Shown here in pieces: positions 60,778 through 64,000 of a stretch of 64,000 nt of DNA. Every line of letters starts with the position of its first letter. Positions within the stretch are counted from its first letter, which is position 1. The stretch comes from Candidatus Nanopelagicales bacterium. GTDB taxonomy: Bacteria; Actinomycetota; Actinomycetes; S36-B12. The stretch lies in assembly GCA_018402235.1 (NCBI GenBank), contig JAGYJJ010000004.1, positions 1,261,256 through 1,325,255 of the forward strand, written 5' to 3'. The notes under the pieces were generated by a model that saw nothing but the letters and a program-made list of their open reading frames with translations, was not told where the DNA came from and searched no databases. Both the position numbers and the translations under genes were made by a program.

Positions 60778-60790
60778 AAGGGGGTCCGGA

Positions 60791-61336
60791 TTAGCCGGGG
60801 TCGCTGAGGCTCTGGAGATCCCGGGGTGTGGGCAGCGCGCGGCGGGGGACGCCATCGCCGATCCGGTAGGTCCGCAGCAGGTAATTCCAGTGGCAGTCCG
60901 GGCACACCTCCACCACGTAGACGCCTACGTCGCCGAATCGGACCGCCAGGCTCGGTAGGTCCTTGGTCTCGCGGATCCGCCCGGAATAGGGGCCGAGTTC
61001 ATCGCCGTAGACATACGTCAGGTGCACCAGGTTTGGGGAGTGACAGGCCGGGCAATCGTCGTTTGTCTGTTCGCCGTGGAACTTCGCCGCCTTCAGCAGG
61101 TACGGGTCGGCGTCGCAGAAGTCACTCGACAAAATGCCGCCTCGGTGAAAGCGCGTAATGTGCGCGCGCCGTTGCAATCCGTAATCAATAGCCCCGCGGG
61201 GCGCCGTCGGATCCTCCACCGGTTCGGCCGGCGGCAGCGGAGTCCGTCGTGACTTACTCGACTTGGCCGATTCACCGCGCACGAGCGTTCCGCGCACCGT
61301 GTTGGCGCGACCATTGGATCCCCGGCGAACTGCCAC
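60791..61336 (-). CDS. DUF5318 family protein
   Basis: A 181-residue soluble protein with a basic N terminus and two CxxC pairs (CPACHSPN, VCPDCHW), likely binding zinc. It matches Rv0049 of M. tuberculosis, which also precedes ponA1, so its placement supports synteny. Function unknown. It is divergent from padR, whose operator lies 35 bases from its start. Confidence 0.85.
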   Translation of the reverse strand: MAVRRGSNGRANTVRGTLVRGESAKSSKSRRTPLPPAEPVEDPTAPRGAIDYGLQRRAHITRFHRGGILSSDFCDADPYLLKAAKFHGEQTNDDCPACHSPNLVHLTYVYGDELGPYSGRIRETKDLPSLAVRFGDVGVYVVEVCPDCHWNYLLRTYRIGDGVPRRALPTPRDLQSLSDPG

Positions 61337-61370
61337 GGCAGCAGTTTACGCGAGGCTGAATATGTGCTTG

Positions 61371-61391
61371 GATATATCTATTCGATATATC
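61371..61391. promoter_or_regulatory. PadR-type operator upstream of padR-ino1
   Basis: Two copies of the self-complementary octamer GATATATC (61371-61378 and 61384-61391) separated by TATTC. PadR-family regulators bind palindromic AT-rich sites of this sort. It lies directly before the ribosome binding site of padR (GAGGAGGG), so it may repress its own operon including ino1. Confidence 0.7.
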
Positions 61392-61402
61392 GAGGAGGGA
61401 TT

Positions 61403-61993
61403 GTGGTTCGTCGCGACATCCTGGAATTCGCCGTCCTCGGGGTCTTGGCCGATGGTCCAGTCCACGGTTACGAGCTCCGCAAGCAGCTCACCGCGATGCT
61501 CGGGCCCTTTCGTTCCCTTTCCTACGGAACCCTCTACCCGACTCTCCGGCGTTTGGTGAACCGTCACGCAATCGAACCCGTCTCGTTGACACCGCAGGAT
61601 GAATCACCCGGCATGCGCAGCAAGCGCGCGCGAATCGTCTACGCACTTACCGCAGAGGGCAAGGAAGAGTTCGAGCAATGGGCCAACCGTCCGGGATCCA
61701 ACTCCTGGGACGACGAAGCCTTTGCCGCCCATATGGCGTTCTTCTCTCGAACCGAGCGTCGTGCTCGCTTGCGCATCCTGCACGGTCGGCGCAGTTGGTT
61801 GGACGAACGATTGGTCACGCTGCGCTCGGCCCTAGCTGCCTCCCGAGACCAACTCGATCCGTACACGACCTCGATGCGTTCACTGAACGTCGAGTCCACT
61901 GAGCGGGAAATGCGGTGGTTGGACGAACTCATCGAGTCCGAAGAAAGCAACACCACTTCACCGAGCACATCACTCAACAACAAGGAGTCCTGA
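61403..61993 (+). CDS. PadR-family transcriptional regulator
   Basis: A 196-residue regulator with an N-terminal winged helix ([32 protein letters not shown]) and a C-terminal helical dimerisation arm ([15 protein letters not shown]). Start GTG 61403 has GAGGAGGG at the right distance. Stop TGA overlaps the ino1 ATG as TGATG. It matches Rv0047c next to ino1 in mycobacteria and likely controls inositol synthesis. Confidence 0.92.
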   Translation: MVRRDILEFAVLGVLADGPVHGYELRKQLTAMLGPFRSLSYGTLYPTLRRLVNRHAIEPVSLTPQDESPGMRSKRARIVYALTAEGKEEFEQWANRPGSNSWDDEAFAAHMAFFSRTERRARLRILHGRRSWLDERLVTLRSALAASRDQLDPYTTSMRSLNVESTEREMRWLDELIESEESNTTSPSTSLNNKES

Positions 61994-63072
61994 TGACCGA
62001 CCGCGAGTCCGCGATTCGAGTTGCCATTGTGGGAGTGGGCAATTGCGCTTCATCACTCGTACAAGGAGTCGAGTTCTATAAGGATGCAGACGACGACGCT
62101 TTCGTTCCCGGTTTGATGCACACCCGATTCGGTGACTATCACGTTTCCGATGTCACGTTCGTTGCTGCATTCGACGTCGATGCCGCGAAGGTTGGCCTCG
62201 ACCTAGCAGATGCCATCGGCGCATCAGAGAACAACACCATCACCTTGTGTCCCGTGCCCTCAACCGGCGTGATCGTGCAACGGGGACTCACCTTCGATGG
62301 TCTGGGCGACTACTACCAGCAAGCAATCACGGAATCGAGCGACGCACCCGTCGACGTGACGCAAGTACTTATCGACAGGCAGGTAGACGTCGTGGTGTGC
62401 TACCTGCCCGTAGGTTCCACCCAGGCAGCTCATCACTACGCCCAGTGCGCCATCGATGCAGGTTGCGCCTTTGTCAATGCTCTCCCTGTCTTCATCGCTA
62501 GCGATCCGGTGTGGGCCGAGAAGTTCACCGCGGCGGGTCTGCCGATTGTCGGGGACGACATCAAGAGCCAAGTTGGAGCCACGATCACTCATCGAGTGCT
62601 CACGAAATTATTCGCCGACCGCGGCGTTGTGATCGATCGCACGTATCAACTCAATGTGGGCGGCAACATGGACTTCAAGAACATGCTGCAGCGAGATCGT
62701 CTCGAATCCAAGAAGATCTCCAAAACACAGTCAGTGACATCCCAACTCGACTACGAACTCGGAGATGACAACGTCCACATCGGACCATCGGATTACATCT
62801 CGTGGCTCGATGACCGCAAGTGGGCATTTGTCCGGATCGAAGGTCGAGCGTTTGGAAATGTGCCATTGAGCATGGAGTACAAGCTCGAGGTCTGGGATTC
62901 CCCGAACAGTGCCGGGGTGATCATCGACGCCATTCGAGCGGCCCGCATCGGTTTGGATCGTGGCGTAGGGGGGCCGATGTTGGCCGCGTCGTCGTACTTC
63001 ATGAAGTCGCCCCCCGAGCAATACTCCGATAGCCAGGCTCTCGATGAAGTCGAGGCATTCATCGCGGGGTAA
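61993..63072 (+). CDS. ino1: Inositol-3-phosphate synthase
   Basis: A 359-residue myo-inositol-1-phosphate synthase of the actinobacterial type: [16 protein letters not shown] for [31 protein letters not shown] and [16 protein letters not shown] with conserved Lys/Asp. It makes inositol phosphate from glucose-6-phosphate for phosphatidylinositol, mannosides and mycothiol. AAGGAG precedes ATG 61993, overlapping the padR stop. Confidence 0.97.
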   Translation: MTDRESAIRVAIVGVGNCASSLVQGVEFYKDADDDAFVPGLMHTRFGDYHVSDVTFVAAFDVDAAKVGLDLADAIGASENNTITLCPVPSTGVIVQRGLTFDGLGDYYQQAITESSDAPVDVTQVLIDRQVDVVVCYLPVGSTQAAHHYAQCAIDAGCAFVNALPVFIASDPVWAEKFTAAGLPIVGDDIKSQVGATITHRVLTKLFADRGVVIDRTYQLNVGGNMDFKNMLQRDRLESKKISKTQSVTSQLDYELGDDNVHIGPSDYISWLDDRKWAFVRIEGRAFGNVPLSMEYKLEVWDSPNSAGVIIDAIRAARIGLDRGVGGPMLAASSYFMKSPPEQYSDSQALDEVEAFIAG

Positions 63073-63081
63073 CCTTCGCGC

Positions 63082-64000
63082 ATGGCAGAGCAACGCCCGG
63101 TCGGGGCTCTGCGATCGGTCCTTGCAAGCCACAATTTCCGGCGGCTTTACAGCACGCGTCTGGCCGGTCAGTTCGGCGACGGGCTCTTGCAATCAGCTCT
63201 CGCCACATTCGTGTTGTTCTCTCCGGAGCGTCAACCGGATGCGGTTCGGGTTGCGGCTGTGTTCGCCATCTTGCTGCTCCCCTATTCGATCATCGGTCCA
63301 TTCGCCGGTGTGTTTCTCGATAGGTGGCGTCGGCGCGATGTTCTCGTGCGTGCGAATCTGCTGAAGGCACTACTGACCATCCCCGTGATCGTGGTGGTCG
63401 GTGCTGGACAAGCCGATCTGATCCTGGGCTTCTTCGTATTGCTGGTGCTGGCAGTGGGTCGATTCATCCTTGCGGGATTGTCCGCTTCGTTGCCCCATGT
63501 GGTGAGTGGCCGTGAACTCATTACCGGAAACGCACTCGCACCGACATCGGGCACGATCGCCGTGGGTGTTGGTGCAGTCTTGGGTGTGGCGCTTCGTGCT
63601 TTTGTTGGTGGTGGCGACTCAGGAAGCCAGGTTGTACTCATCTCCGCTCTGGTTTCTTACATCGTTGCTTCCGTCATCGCTGCACGCCTGGCCGTCAATG
63701 CACTCGGCCCGGATCGTGACACTCCCGTCGACACCTTCGCGCGCGTTGCCCATGGCCTTGTGCTGGGAGCACGAACACTGCGCGATCGAGTGCCGGCGCG
63801 CGACATAATGGTCACGATTATCGCGAACCGCTTCGTCTTCGGGGTGCTGACAGCAGGCGCGCTGTTGCTCGTGCGGGACAGCTTGAACACCACCGCGCAG
63901 GCAGACGCTGCGCTCGGTGATTTTGCGTTGGTAACTGCCGGCGCAGCAGTTGGGGCGTTCCTCGGTGCCGTTGTTACGCCCACCATGACGCGACGCATCG
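63082..64000 (+). CDS. MFS transporter, N-terminal part (cut by window edge)
   Basis: An open frame from ATG 63082 runs without a stop to the right edge, giving 306 residues of an MFS protein: ASHNFRRLYSTRLAGQFGDG is the usual first helix entry, followed by FAGVFLDRWRRRDVLVR, the loop 2-3 motif. About eight to nine helices are visible. It starts 9 bases after ino1. Similar to uncharacterised mycobacterial Rv0037c-type carriers. The substrate is unknown. Confidence 0.85.
   Translation, partial: MAEQRPVGALRSVLASHNFRRLYSTRLAGQFGDGLLQSALATFVLFSPERQPDAVRVAAVFAILLLPYSIIGPFAGVFLDRWRRRDVLVRANLLKALLTIPVIVVVGAGQADLILGFFVLLVLAVGRFILAGLSASLPHVVSGRELITGNALAPTSGTIAVGVGAVLGVALRAFVGGGDSGSQVVLISALVSYIVASVIAARLAVNALGPDRDTPVDTFARVAHGLVLGARTLRDRVPARDIMVTIIANRFVFGVLTAGALLLVRDSLNTTAQADAALGDFALVTAGAAVGAFLGAVVTPTMTRRI

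Overview
The window looks like a chromosomal segment of a high-GC actinobacterium (Actinomycetes). Evidence: the decaprenyl-phosphoryl-arabinose genes (ubiA-dprE1-dprE2), a mycothiol-type DinB-fold enzyme, a DosR/DosS pair, a PimB-like mannosyltransferase, and a 46-63 kb block matching, in gene order, the Mycobacterium tuberculosis segment Rv0046c-Rv0058 (ino1, PadR, DUF5318, ponA1, GT87, rpsF, ssb, rpsR, rplI, dnaB). By that synteny the window should lie within roughly 100 kb of oriC (inference). Species cannot be named; an uncultured aquatic lineage is possible.

Layout. 0-7.6 kb: a protein tail, tRNA-Gly(CCC), then a tight minus-strand phosphonate operon: phnD, phnC, a double-length phnE, a HAD phosphonatase-like enzyme, a FAD oxidoreductase, a PhnZ-like HD oxygenase and an MFS carrier. 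7.7-12.7 kb: TauE/SafE transporter, a small membrane protein, the arabinan donor genes and a membrane protein. 12.8-20.3 kb: acyl-CoA dehydrogenase behind a perfect palindrome, CPA2 antiporter, CopC and CopD-CtaG, a rhodanese lipoprotein with a CsoR/CstR-like operator on its start codon, and an L,D-transpeptidase. 20.3-22.3 kb: nitrilase and DinB-fold genes with two arrays of a 22-bp repeat. 22.3-30.8 kb: dosR, and cydA-cydB-cydD-cydC-dosS, with a DosR-box-like site before cydA. 30.8-46.4 kb: mixed metabolism and envelope genes (hisC, SpoIIE phosphatase, GH, Sir2, pimB, purU, TetR/DUF418/fasciclin, glycine-rich exported protein, two-component pair). 46.4-63 kb: dnaB with a 427-residue intein, ribosomal/ssb operon, a toxin-antitoxin pair, xthA, femX, alr-like gene, GT87, ponA, DUF5318, padR-ino1, with four copies of a ~70-nt palindrome. 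The right edge cuts an MFS gene.

Quality warning. From about 24.5 kb to 58.6 kb many genes, including hisC, dnaB, ponA and xthA, are broken by single-base indels, often in homopolymers; the first 24 kb shows none. Since essential genes are hit, most are probably sequencing or assembly errors. I annotate these loci as whole genes and state where the frame breaks.

How the parts fit: phosphonate uptake and two possible C-P cleavage routes supply phosphate; DosRS plausibly controls cytochrome bd; UbiA/DprE1/DprE2, PimB, Ino1, PonA, FemX and the transpeptidase build an actinobacterial envelope.
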